Under the pieces are notes generated by a model, which saw only the letters and a list, made by a program, of their open reading frames with translations, did no database searches and was not told where the DNA came from. 23,102 bases of DNA from an uncultured Fidelibacterota bacterium (GTDB lineage Bacteria; Fidelibacterota; Marinisomatia; Marinisomatales; TCS55), in the NCBI GenBank assembly GCA_913041075.1, contig CAJWGZ010000008.1, positions 1 to 23,102 of the forward strand, given 5' to 3'. This document shows positions 1 through 7,658 of the stretch, piece after piece. The translations under genes were made by a program, and so were the position numbers. Position 1 is the stretch's first letter, and every line of letters starts with the position of its first letter.

Positions 1-2
1 TT

Positions 3-74
3 AAATCACCTACGCTCCAAGATTTAAAACTGGAAAGACGTGGTGGTATATTTACGAGGAGGGCCAATTTCTAG
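3..74 (+). CDS. possible C-terminal tail of a gene that begins before the window
   Basis: Frame 3 stays open from the window edge to a TAG stop at 72-74 and encodes about 23 residues, ending in the basic stretch RRGGIFTRRANF. The other two forward frames meet stops within the first 27 bases, so this is the only forward frame that could carry an upstream gene. The tail is too short to name a family. A chance open frame is quite possible: 24 codons without a stop are weak evidence, and two consecutive AGG codons occur. The 53 bases between this stop and the next ATG show no clear promoter or terminator. Confidence 0.3.
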   Translation, partial: KSPTLQDLKLERRGGIFTRRANF

Positions 75-127
75 TTTTATTATCCTCAAAAACCAGTGCA
101 AATTTGAACAGCCTGTTTGCCTAAATT

Positions 128-457
128 ATGTATTGTCCATCCTGTAAAGCTGAATTCATAGATAGTATTACTATCTGCAGTGATTGCAATATTACGCTGG
201 TTGAAAATATGGCACTTAACGAACCTCTAGAAAATATTAATTGGGTCAAGGTAAAAGAAGTGCCTGGAAAAGTTTTTGGTGAGATGATGGGCGAAGTATT
301 AGACTCAGCAGAAATACCCTATTTCCTGAAATCTGATTGGTCAGCCTCCGCATATAATATTGCGGCAGCTGGATTATCCGGTAGCTATGTGCAAGTATAT
401 GTACCGGAAAACTTTTGTGATAAGGCTAATAACTTATTGACTGGATTAATGGACTAA
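128..457 (+). CDS. zinc-ribbon protein with DUF2007-like C-terminal domain
   Basis: A 109-residue protein. The N-terminus has two CxxC knuckles (C3/C6 and C17/C20), the spacing expected of a small zinc ribbon. The rest (about residues 38-108) resembles the DUF2007 'putative prokaryotic signal transducing' family: an opening strand with VKVKEVPG, a helix whose residues set up a comparison of two sites (EVLDSAEIPYFL), and a closing strand VQVYVPE followed by a helix. DUF2007 domains are thought to bind ligands or proteins, but no molecular role is established. The stop lies only 2 nt before the hisS ATG, so the two are probably co-transcribed and perhaps translationally coupled. No Shine-Dalgarno motif precedes the ATG. 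Family assignment is by pattern recognition and is moderately sure; the function is unknown. Confidence 0.75.
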   Translation: MYCPSCKAEFIDSITICSDCNITLVENMALNEPLENINWVKVKEVPGKVFGEMMGEVLDSAEIPYFLKSDWSASAYNIAAAGLSGSYVQVYVPENFCDKANNLLTGLMD

Positions 458-459
458 AT

Positions 460-1716
460 ATGGAATTTCGTTCAATAAAAGGGACCTATGATATCTTGCC
501 AAATGATGCAGATAGCTGGCAACGCGTTGAAACATGTGTCCGGGAGTTCATAACTCGGGCTGGGTATAGTGAAATTCGAACACCAGCATTTGAAAAAACT
601 GAGTTGTTTACACGGAGTGTCGGTGAAGATAGTGATGTTGTATCAAAAGAAATGTACAGCTGGACAGACCAAGGTGGAACAGACATTACTCTTAAACCAG
701 AATATACAGCTTCTGTTATACGGTCTTATATTCAACACAATCTTGGCGCAAAATCGCCCTTAACAAAACTTTATTATTTGGATAATCTTTTTCGACGGGA
801 AAGACCGCAAAAAGGCCGTTACCGCCAATTTCGGCAATATGGTATTGAAGCGATAGGTTCACCACATCCGGAACAGGATGCAGAAGTAATAACCATAGCA
901 TATGAACTGCTTGTTGAACTAGGCATCAAAGATATTACCTTGAAACTGAACAGTATTGGTTCATCAGAATGTCGAAATGAATACCGTCAAGCATTAAAGG
1001 ATTTTCTCCAACCGCATCTTGATAAACTTTCTGAAACCAGCAGAAAGCGATTTGATTCAAATCCAATGCGTATATTGGATACAAAAATTGATTTTGAAAT
1101 CGTATTGCTACAAGATGCCCCAACAATAACTAGCTTTTTAACACTAGATGATGCCAATCATTTCGACGAAGTGCAAATATATTTAGAGGCGCTGGACGTC
1201 CCCTTCACTTTGGATACGACACTGGTTCGGGGACTGGATTATTATAATCGTACAACATTTGAAATCATTTCCAGTAAACTGGGAGCACAAGATGCGCTTT
1301 GCGGGGGCGGCAGATATGATAAACTTGCTGAAACTCTAGGTGGAAAACAGACTCCAGCCGTTGGTTTTGCAGCTGGTTTGGAAAGGATACTGATCGCCAT
1401 GGATGAAGTTGACACAGATCAGAAAATCCAAGCTGATAAAATTTATCTAATTGGACTTGGTGACGCTGTTAGGCCAACCATGCTGAAAATTCTTGGCGAA
1501 GCGCGAAAGGCTGGATTAATTATGGAATTTGATTCATTGCGACGCAGTATAAAATCTCAAATGCGTGAAGCCAATAAAATAGGTGCATCCCTTGCGATAA
1601 TTATTGGGGATAAAGAATTGAAAGACAAATCCGTGCAGATTAAAGACTTAAAAAATGGTCAGCAAGAATCAATTCCGATTGATTCAATTATTTCATATAT
1701 CAAGAGTTTGAATTAA
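460..1716 (+). CDS. hisS: histidyl-tRNA synthetase
   Basis: Charges tRNA-His with histidine in the cytoplasm, through a histidyl-adenylate. It is 418 residues, a normal length for the bacterial class II enzyme. Visible signatures are the N-terminal GTYDILP motif (about residues 8-14), class II motif 2 with FRRERPQKGRYRQF beginning at F111 (R113 and E114 fall in the ATP-contacting loop), the histidine-specific motif LVRGLDYY (255-262; R257 is the arginine characteristic of HisRS), and motif 3 AVGFAAGLERI. The C-terminal anticodon-binding domain (about 330-418) contains KIYLIGLG and a basic helix with SIKSQMREANKIGA. The gene follows the zinc-ribbon gene by 2 nt. A gap of 91 nt separates it from topA, in which I see no hairpin terminator. 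Confidence 0.97.
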   Translation: MEFRSIKGTYDILPNDADSWQRVETCVREFITRAGYSEIRTPAFEKTELFTRSVGEDSDVVSKEMYSWTDQGGTDITLKPEYTASVIRSYIQHNLGAKSPLTKLYYLDNLFRRERPQKGRYRQFRQYGIEAIGSPHPEQDAEVITIAYELLVELGIKDITLKLNSIGSSECRNEYRQALKDFLQPHLDKLSETSRKRFDSNPMRILDTKIDFEIVLLQDAPTITSFLTLDDANHFDEVQIYLEALDVPFTLDTTLVRGLDYYNRTTFEIISSKLGAQDALCGGGRYDKLAETLGGKQTPAVGFAAGLERILIAMDEVDTDQKIQADKIYLIGLGDAVRPTMLKILGEARKAGLIMEFDSLRRSIKSQMREANKIGASLAIIIGDKELKDKSVQIKDLKNGQQESIPIDSIISYIKSLN

Positions 1717-1807
1717 CCAATTCTTTCACCTACATTAATATATATAGTACCAAATATGATGAAAATACAGTTGTATAAAACATGAAAAATGTAAATTCGG
1801 CGTCGTT

Positions 1808-4321
1808 ATGAGTCAAAAAGCTATTATCATAGTGGAATCTCCTTCCAAGGCGAAAACCATATCAAAATATCTCGGAGATGAATTTGAAGTCCTTGCCTGT
1901 GTCGGCCATGTAAAGGATTTGCCACGAGGTTCATTGGGGGTGGATGTAGACAATGACTTTACCATGGAATTGGTGGTGCTTGATGATAAAAAAGATTTCT
2001 TCAAAACATTAAGCACAAAAGCAAAAGATTCACCTGAAATTATTCTAGCCACAGATCCAGATCGCGAAGGAGAAGCTATTGCAGCGCATATAGCTTCCGA
2101 AGTCCCAGATGCAAAACTTTCACGAGTACAATTTACTGAGATTACCAATTCCGGGGTCAAAGGCGGAATGGAACACAGAATTGAAATTGATGAAAACCTT
2201 GTTTCGGCACAACGCACTCGTCGCGTAATTGACCGATTGGTCGGCTATAAAATATCGCCTGTATTATGGACTACACTGCAGAAAAATATGAGCTTTGTAA
2301 AGGAATCTCTTTCTGCCGGACGGGTACAATCTGCTGCATTAAAAATAATCATCGATAGAGAACGAAAACGATCCAAGTTTAAACAAGCAACATATTATGG
2401 GCTAACATCTGAGTTGATCACACTCGATCAGGAAACGTTCAGTGCGCGACTATATAACCTGGATTCCAAACGTATTGCCCGCGGTCGGGATTTTGATCAA
2501 GAGAGCGGAGAATTGACAAAGAACAATTTAATAGCCTTGAGTAAATCACAGGCCAAAGCACTTGTAGAAGAATTAAAATCGGGTCCCTGGGTTGTGTCAA
2601 AAGTTGAAGAAAAACCGAAAACTTCAAACCCACGGCCGCCATTTACTACAAGTACATTACAACAAGAAGCAGCACGAAAATTAAAATTCAATACCCGCAA
2701 AACCATGCGCACTGCCCAACGCCTTTATGAGGCAGGTTATATTACCTATATGCGCACTGATTCAACACACCTTTCCGGAGAAGCAATAAGCGCAGCTCGA
2801 GCAGAAATAAAAAAACGATTTGGGGATGACTTCTTGCCTGCCAAACCAAGACAATATAAAAGCAAAGTGAAGAATGCCCAAGAAGCACACGAAGCAATTA
2901 GACCCGCTGGGAGAAGTTTTAGGCCAATTGAACAGGGGGAAAATACTATTGGTAATGATGAAGCTAAACTATATGAGTTAATATGGAAACGTACAATAGC
3001 TTGCCAGATGCTATCCGCAAAATTGAAACAAACAACCGTTACTATAGAAAATCAGAATTCAGAATTCAGAGCAAATGGCCAAGTCATTTTATTTCCTGGC
3101 TATATGAAAGTATATGTTGAGGGCAAAGATGACCCCAAATCAACTGTTGCTAACAAAGAAAATGTGCTGCCGGAAATAAAGGAAAATGATCACCTGGGCT
3201 GTGATAACCTTACAATTGACGAATCAACAACAAAACCGCCCGCGAGATTCACTGAGGCCAGTCTAGTTAAAGAAATGGAAGCAAATGGTATTGGGCGACC
3301 CTCTACATACTCATCGATCATCAATAAAATTCAGCAGAAAGATTATGTACGAAATAACAAGGGATCCCTAACACCAACTTTTTTGGCAGTGGCAGTAACT
3401 CAATTACTTGAAAACCATTTTGAACCACTGGTGGATGTAAAATTCACTGCGCAGATGGAAGATGGTCTTGATGCTATTGCCCGAGGCGATATGAAATCCT
3501 TACCTTTTATGAAAGAATTCTATTTTGGAACAGAATCAGATCTAGGATTACTAAAAATGTTGGATGAAAAAATTGATATTCCTAAAGCCTGTACAATCCC
3601 GCTCAATGGTGATGTGGAAGAACCAATCATTGCCCGGGTAGGAAATTACGGACCATATATACAGCATGGAGATGTGCGCCGAAATATTCCCGATATTCTC
3701 GCACCTGGAGATATTACTATTGAGAAGGCAATGGAAATCCTGAAGGATAATCCAGAGAATGCTGATAAAGAACTTGGTTCCGATCCTGCAAGCGGTCAAA
3801 CAATTGTTTTAAAGGTTGGTCCCTATGGTCCTTATGTTCAATTAGGTGATACAAAAACAAGAAAATCAGTTCCAAAAGGAATGGATGCGAATAGTGTAGA
3901 TATTGAATACGCGCTGGCTTTGCTGGCATTACCAAGACATGTCGGAGATCACCCGGATTCTGGAGAACCCATCATGGCAGACTATGGTCGTTACGGACCA
4001 TACCTCAAAATGGGAAAACAAAATGCTTCTCTAAAAGGTGCGGAAACTCCACTGGATGTAACGCTAGAAAAAGCAATCGAACTTCTAGCCAACCGAAATA
4101 AAAAAAGCTCTACTATACGTACGCTTGGAGAACACCCAAATAGTGGTGAAACACTAGTCGTCAAAGATGGCAGGTACGGGCCGTACATTTCCGATGGCAA
4201 GGTAAATGCATCATTGAATAAAACAGTTGACCCAGAAACTGTTACCTTAGAAGAAGCAACTGAATTAATTGACGAAAAGCGCGCCAAAGGTCCGATAAAA
4301 AAAAGACGGAAAAAACGTTGA
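1808..4321 (+). CDS. topA: DNA topoisomerase I (type IA) with four C-terminal repeats
   Basis: Relaxes negatively supercoiled DNA by passing one strand through a transient 5'-phosphotyrosyl break. The 837-residue protein begins with a Toprim domain: E10 in VESPSKAKT and the acidic metal-binding set D83/D85/E87 in ATDPDREGE. The active-site tyrosine is Y314 in ITYMRTDS. GIGRPSTYSSII lies in the C-terminal part of the type IA core. The tail from about residue 600 holds four copies of a Topo_C_Rpt-like unit, each with a YGPY core (near residues 613, 673, 729 and 789), and ends in a lysine/arginine-rich stretch. There are no CxxC zinc fingers like those of E. coli TopA. The start has no Shine-Dalgarno motif; it is chosen because the Toprim strand begins four residues later. 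glyS starts 22 nt downstream. Confidence 0.97.
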   Translation: MSQKAIIIVESPSKAKTISKYLGDEFEVLACVGHVKDLPRGSLGVDVDNDFTMELVVLDDKKDFFKTLSTKAKDSPEIILATDPDREGEAIAAHIASEVPDAKLSRVQFTEITNSGVKGGMEHRIEIDENLVSAQRTRRVIDRLVGYKISPVLWTTLQKNMSFVKESLSAGRVQSAALKIIIDRERKRSKFKQATYYGLTSELITLDQETFSARLYNLDSKRIARGRDFDQESGELTKNNLIALSKSQAKALVEELKSGPWVVSKVEEKPKTSNPRPPFTTSTLQQEAARKLKFNTRKTMRTAQRLYEAGYITYMRTDSTHLSGEAISAARAEIKKRFGDDFLPAKPRQYKSKVKNAQEAHEAIRPAGRSFRPIEQGENTIGNDEAKLYELIWKRTIACQMLSAKLKQTTVTIENQNSEFRANGQVILFPGYMKVYVEGKDDPKSTVANKENVLPEIKENDHLGCDNLTIDESTTKPPARFTEASLVKEMEANGIGRPSTYSSIINKIQQKDYVRNNKGSLTPTFLAVAVTQLLENHFEPLVDVKFTAQMEDGLDAIARGDMKSLPFMKEFYFGTESDLGLLKMLDEKIDIPKACTIPLNGDVEEPIIARVGNYGPYIQHGDVRRNIPDILAPGDITIEKAMEILKDNPENADKELGSDPASGQTIVLKVGPYGPYVQLGDTKTRKSVPKGMDANSVDIEYALALLALPRHVGDHPDSGEPIMADYGRYGPYLKMGKQNASLKGAETPLDVTLEKAIELLANRNKKSSTIRTLGEHPNSGETLVVKDGRYGPYISDGKVNASLNKTVDPETVTLEEATELIDEKRAKGPIKKRRKKR

Positions 4322-4343
4322 GTATCAATAATCATTAATACCA

Positions 4344-5672
4344 ATGGCTGAATCCTCAATCGAAAAAATTGTATCTCTCTGCAAACGGAGAGGTTTCATT
4401 TTCCAGAGCTCTGAAATTTATGGAGGCTTTGGCGCCGTTTATGACTATGGACCACTGGGGATCGAATTAAAGAATAATATATCGCAATTATGGTGGCGGG
4501 CGATGACACAAGTTCATGAAAACATTGTTGGCCTTGATAGTGGGATTTTAATGCATCCGAAAATTTGGGAGGCATCTGGTCACGTAGATGAATTCAATGA
4601 TCCTTTAATTGATTGTAAGAAATGCAAGGGACGTTTTAGAGCGGATCAGCATGAAAACACCCCCTGCCCCGAAAAGCCATCCAAAATGGTCGGACAATGT
4701 GAAGGAGAATTAACCGCTCCGAGGGATTTCAACTTGATGTTCAAAACACAGATTGGACCAGTCGAAAGTGATGGAGATGTCGCTTATCTCCGTCCAGAAA
4801 CAGCACAGGGTATTTATGTGAACTATTTACTTGTTCAAGGTGCAATGCGGCAAAAGCTACCCTTTGGAATCGCCCAAATTGGCAAAGCATTTCGAAACGA
4901 GATTGTTGCGCGAAACTTTATATTTCGTACGCGCGAATTTGAACAGATGGAAATGCAGTATTTTGTAAAACCAGGGACTGATGATGGTGAGTTGAATGAA
5001 TGGAAAGAAAAACGCTATAATTTTTATATACAGGAATTAGGAATCAATGAAAGAAATCTACGATTTCATCAACACGGTACAAATGAATTAGCTCATTACG
5101 CAAAAGAGGCCTGGGATATTGAGTATGAATTCCCATTCGGCTGGGCTGAAGTTGAAGGAATTCATAATCGAACTGATTTTGATTTGCAACGTCACCAAGA
5201 GTTTTCTGGAAAAAACATGCAGTATTCAGATCAAGTCTCAAATGAAAAATATTTTCCATACATTATAGAAACATCCGCAGGTTTGAATCGCATGCTTCTG
5301 AGTGTCCTCAGTGATGCTTATTGGGAGGATACTGACAATAATCGTATTGTTATGAAACTTCATCCAAAATTGGCCCCTGTAAAAGCAGTTGTATGTCCCT
5401 TGGTAAAAAAAGATGGCTTGCCTGAACTGGCACGTAAAATAGTTGATGATTTAAAAATACATTATAAAGTGTTGTATGATCAGCAAGGATCTATCGGAAA
5501 ACGATACTATCGGCAGGATGAAGCTGGCACCCCCTTCTGTATAACTATAGATCATCAATCTAATGAAGATAATACTGTAACTATTCGACATAGAAACGAT
5601 CAGCTACAGGAACGTGTTTCTATTGAAAACTTAGTAACTGAATTACAAAATAAAATGGATGATTACTCATGA
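4344..5672 (+). CDS. glyS: glycyl-tRNA synthetase, single-chain (alpha2) type
   Basis: Attaches glycine to tRNA-Gly. This is the homodimeric class II form shared with archaea and eukaryotes, not the GlyQ/GlyS heterotetramer of E. coli. In its 442 residues I see the N-terminal RRGFIFQSSEIYGG and YDYGPLGIELKNN signatures (15-45), a cysteine-containing insertion with C91, C94, C108 and C119 that could bind zinc, LRPETAQGIYVN (149-160), class II motif 2 FRNEIVARNFIFRTREFEQ (183-201) and motif 3 ETSAGLNRMLL. The C-terminal anticodon-binding domain starts near residue 345 (VKAVVCPL). The stop overlaps the next gene's ATG in an ATGA arrangement, which suggests translational coupling to the membrane protein downstream. 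No Shine-Dalgarno motif is visible before the ATG. Confidence 0.96.
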   Translation: MAESSIEKIVSLCKRRGFIFQSSEIYGGFGAVYDYGPLGIELKNNISQLWWRAMTQVHENIVGLDSGILMHPKIWEASGHVDEFNDPLIDCKKCKGRFRADQHENTPCPEKPSKMVGQCEGELTAPRDFNLMFKTQIGPVESDGDVAYLRPETAQGIYVNYLLVQGAMRQKLPFGIAQIGKAFRNEIVARNFIFRTREFEQMEMQYFVKPGTDDGELNEWKEKRYNFYIQELGINERNLRFHQHGTNELAHYAKEAWDIEYEFPFGWAEVEGIHNRTDFDLQRHQEFSGKNMQYSDQVSNEKYFPYIIETSAGLNRMLLSVLSDAYWEDTDNNRIVMKLHPKLAPVKAVVCPLVKKDGLPELARKIVDDLKIHYKVLYDQQGSIGKRYYRQDEAGTPFCITIDHQSNEDNTVTIRHRNDQLQERVSIENLVTELQNKMDDYS

Positions 5673-6421
5673 GTAATCACCTTTCTTTGCGATCTGGTAA
5701 TCCAGTACTAAAAGCAAATACGTTTATTCAACGACAAACAACAATTGATACTGGAACGATGACTATTACAGGCACTGTTAATAAAACAGCGCTAGGTCTA
5801 TTATTATTAATGACAACCGCAATTTTTACATGGAATATGGCCCCAACCGATCCACGGATGAGTGCTCTAATGATGGTTGGGATTTTTGGTGGATTAATCG
5901 CTGCAATAATAACTGTTTTTAAACGCCATTTGGCGCCTTATACCACACCAATATATGCACTATTAGAAGGACTAGCTCTTGGGGGAATATCAAGATTTTT
6001 TGAAACACTTTATCCCGGGATTGTTAATCAGGCAGTATTTCTTACTTTTGGAACGCTGGCGGCATTATTGTTTGCTTACCAATCAGGGCTTATTAAACCG
6101 ACTGAAAATTTTAAACTGGGTATCGTCGCAGCCACCGGCGGTATTTTCTTTGTCTATATAATTAGTTTTATTCTAGGATTATTTGGAGTACAGGTTCCGT
6201 TAATTCACAGCAATTCTAATTTCGGAATTTTGTTTTCCTTTGGGGTGGTAGTTATTGCTGCGTTAAACCTAGTTCTTGATTTTGATTTCATTGAAGAAGG
6301 GGCAGAAATTGGTGCCCCTAAATATATGGAATGGTTTGGCGCCTTTGGCCTACTGGTTACGCTCGTCTGGCTCTATCTTGAAATACTGCATCTACTAGCC
6401 AAATTACAGTCTCGTCGCTAG
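5669..6421 (+). CDS. Bax inhibitor-1/YccA-like membrane protein (BaxI_1 family)
   Basis: A 250-residue integral membrane protein with about seven hydrophobic segments (near residues 40-57, 65-84, 93-112, 120-139, 149-172, 184-206 and 222-246). The cytoplasm-facing N-terminus carries RSGNPVLKANTF, which I recognise as typical of the bacterial BaxI_1 branch (PF12811) of the transmembrane BAX inhibitor motif superfamily. Acidic residues in LDFDFIEEG (about 203-211), before the last helix, match the position of the di-aspartate pH sensor in characterised family members that leak calcium. That role is known for relatives only. The ATG overlaps the glyS stop by 4 nt, so expression is probably tied to glyS. 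The stop is 10 nt from the convergent TlpA-like gene, with no terminator hairpin between them. Confidence 0.85.
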   Translation: MSNHLSLRSGNPVLKANTFIQRQTTIDTGTMTITGTVNKTALGLLLLMTTAIFTWNMAPTDPRMSALMMVGIFGGLIAAIITVFKRHLAPYTTPIYALLEGLALGGISRFFETLYPGIVNQAVFLTFGTLAALLFAYQSGLIKPTENFKLGIVAATGGIFFVYIISFILGLFGVQVPLIHSNSNFGILFSFGVVVIAALNLVLDFDFIEEGAEIGAPKYMEWFGAFGLLVTLVWLYLEILHLLAKLQSRR

Positions 6422-6431
6422 TGACAAGCAT

Positions 6432-7526
6432 TTAGTTAAGTAATTCAGCTATTTTATCCCGCAGTTCTTCACCACGTAAGTTTTTGGCAACAATCGTACC
6501 ATTCTCATTTAGGATAACACTATGAGGTATCGCATTAACAGCGTAAAGTTTTCCAGCTGCACTGTTCCAGCCCTGTAAATCCGATACATGAGACCAAGTG
6601 AGACTATCTTTCTCAATTGCCTTTATCCAATTATTTTTATCAGTATCTAATGAAACACCAATAATATCAAACCCTTTACTATTATAGTCATTATAAACTG
6701 CAACTATATTGGGGTTTTCTCTTCTGCACGGTCCACACCAAGATGCCCAAAAATCAATAAGTAAATAATTCTCACCAATAAGAGATGAAAGTGCGATTGG
6801 ATTCCCAGTTGTATCATTCAAAGTAAAATCAGTAAAGGAAGAACCAATTGAAACTTTATATAGATTCCTTATTCGATCCAGCAATAACTCAACATATTTT
6901 GTTTGTTTGATCGAATTATCAAAATTAGATGTTATCGTGTCAAGCTCAGCTAATTCAAGATAATAATTATTCGTCATAATTAAATATGCGGAAACAATAC
7001 TTTTATTATTCGCGTATGCATAATCTATTGTCCGCGCCAATCTTTCGTCGTCCTTCGTATCAATTAGTTCACTAAGTTCTTCAAGTCTCACTTGATCATC
7101 ATTTTTCGCAGCCTCTCTATACTGATTATATAATGTATCAAGTTGTTCAGTTATTAATGATATGCTTTCATTAAAAGAATCCAATTCTGCCTGGGATTTT
7201 GAGCCGTTTGTAATGCCTTTGTTTATACTATCTGCATGAGCAGTAAACGTGATTTTACCAGCTTCTATAAATATGTTAGTTAAATTTTGTCCAGATCTGA
7301 GATAAAACATTTCTGGATCTTTAATTTGACCATTCAATACTATTTCTCCTGTGACTACAGAACTTGAATCAATATTTACCCATTTTCCTGCATCTCTTTT
7401 TGACAGATAAATCTTTTGTTCCAATTCACCGGTAATATTGAGGTTAAGAGAAAAATTATTTTTGGATATAGGATCACTGCAACCCAATATTATTATTACT
7501 AATAGAAATATATCCGTTCTTTTCAT
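6432..7526 (-). CDS. TlpA-like thioredoxin lipoprotein with DUF4369-like domain
   Basis: A predicted extracytoplasmic thiol-disulfide oxidoreductase of 364 residues. I place the start at the ATG whose complement is 7524-7526, giving a short basic N-terminus, a hydrophobic run and a lipobox ending in ILGC (C16). The frame stays open 18 codons further up, to 7580, but that would bury the signal peptide behind a polar extension. The N-terminal part (about 25-130) has the strand-rich pattern of DUF4369 (NITGELEQKIYL, GEIVLNGQIKDPEMFYLR). A helical linker follows, and then an AhpC/TSA/TlpA-like thioredoxin domain with the redox pair C264/C267 in FWASWCGPCRRENP and a proline-containing VNAIPHSVIL loop. 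Family members reduce or exchange disulfides in envelope proteins; the client here is unknown. The gene stands alone, convergent with the BaxI_1 gene and divergent from ggt. Confidence 0.9.
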   Translation of the reverse strand: MKRTDIFLLVIIILGCSDPISKNNFSLNLNITGELEQKIYLSKRDAGKWVNIDSSSVVTGEIVLNGQIKDPEMFYLRSGQNLTNIFIEAGKITFTAHADSINKGITNGSKSQAELDSFNESISLITEQLDTLYNQYREAAKNDDQVRLEELSELIDTKDDERLARTIDYAYANNKSIVSAYLIMTNNYYLELAELDTITSNFDNSIKQTKYVELLLDRIRNLYKVSIGSSFTDFTLNDTTGNPIALSSLIGENYLLIDFWASWCGPCRRENPNIVAVYNDYNSKGFDIIGVSLDTDKNNWIKAIEKDSLTWSHVSDLQGWNSAAGKLYAVNAIPHSVILNENGTIVAKNLRGEELRDKIAELLN

Positions 7527-7538
7527 CTTACTAATTTT

Positions 7539-7544
7539 ATTATA
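7539..7544 (-). promoter_or_regulatory. candidate -10 box for the TlpA-like gene
   Basis: On the minus strand TATAAT lies 12 bases before the preferred ATG. No convincing -35 hexamer is found at 16-19 bases upstream. If it is used, the mRNA leader would be only a few bases long, and transcription would start inside the longer version of the reading frame, which supports the shorter start. In AT-rich DNA such a match can occur by chance. Confidence 0.25.
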
Positions 7545-7658
7545 ACTTGCTTTAATCCAAATAGTTTGTCTGAAAATCAATAATATTAACTGTAATAAAA
7601 CAATTGAAAATTAAATTACAAAACTTTTACTCAAACCTAAACGAACTAAATAACTGAT

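Noticed and set aside
1717..1807. Promoter or terminator between hisS and topA
   Set aside because: The 91-bp gap is AT-rich, but I find no hairpin with a T run and no convincing pair of promoter hexamers.
1813..2217. A 134-codon minus-strand frame inside topA
   Set aside because: It is fully antisense to the conserved Toprim region of topA and its Ser/Thr-rich translation is typical of a shadow frame.
3991..4359. A 122-codon minus-strand frame over the 3' end of topA
   Set aside because: It is antisense to the YGPY repeats and shows no recognisable domain.
7527..7580. An 18-codon N-terminal extension of the TlpA-like gene
   Set aside because: It would place a polar segment before the lipoprotein signal, and a TATAAT box lies within it; the ATG at 7526 is preferred.
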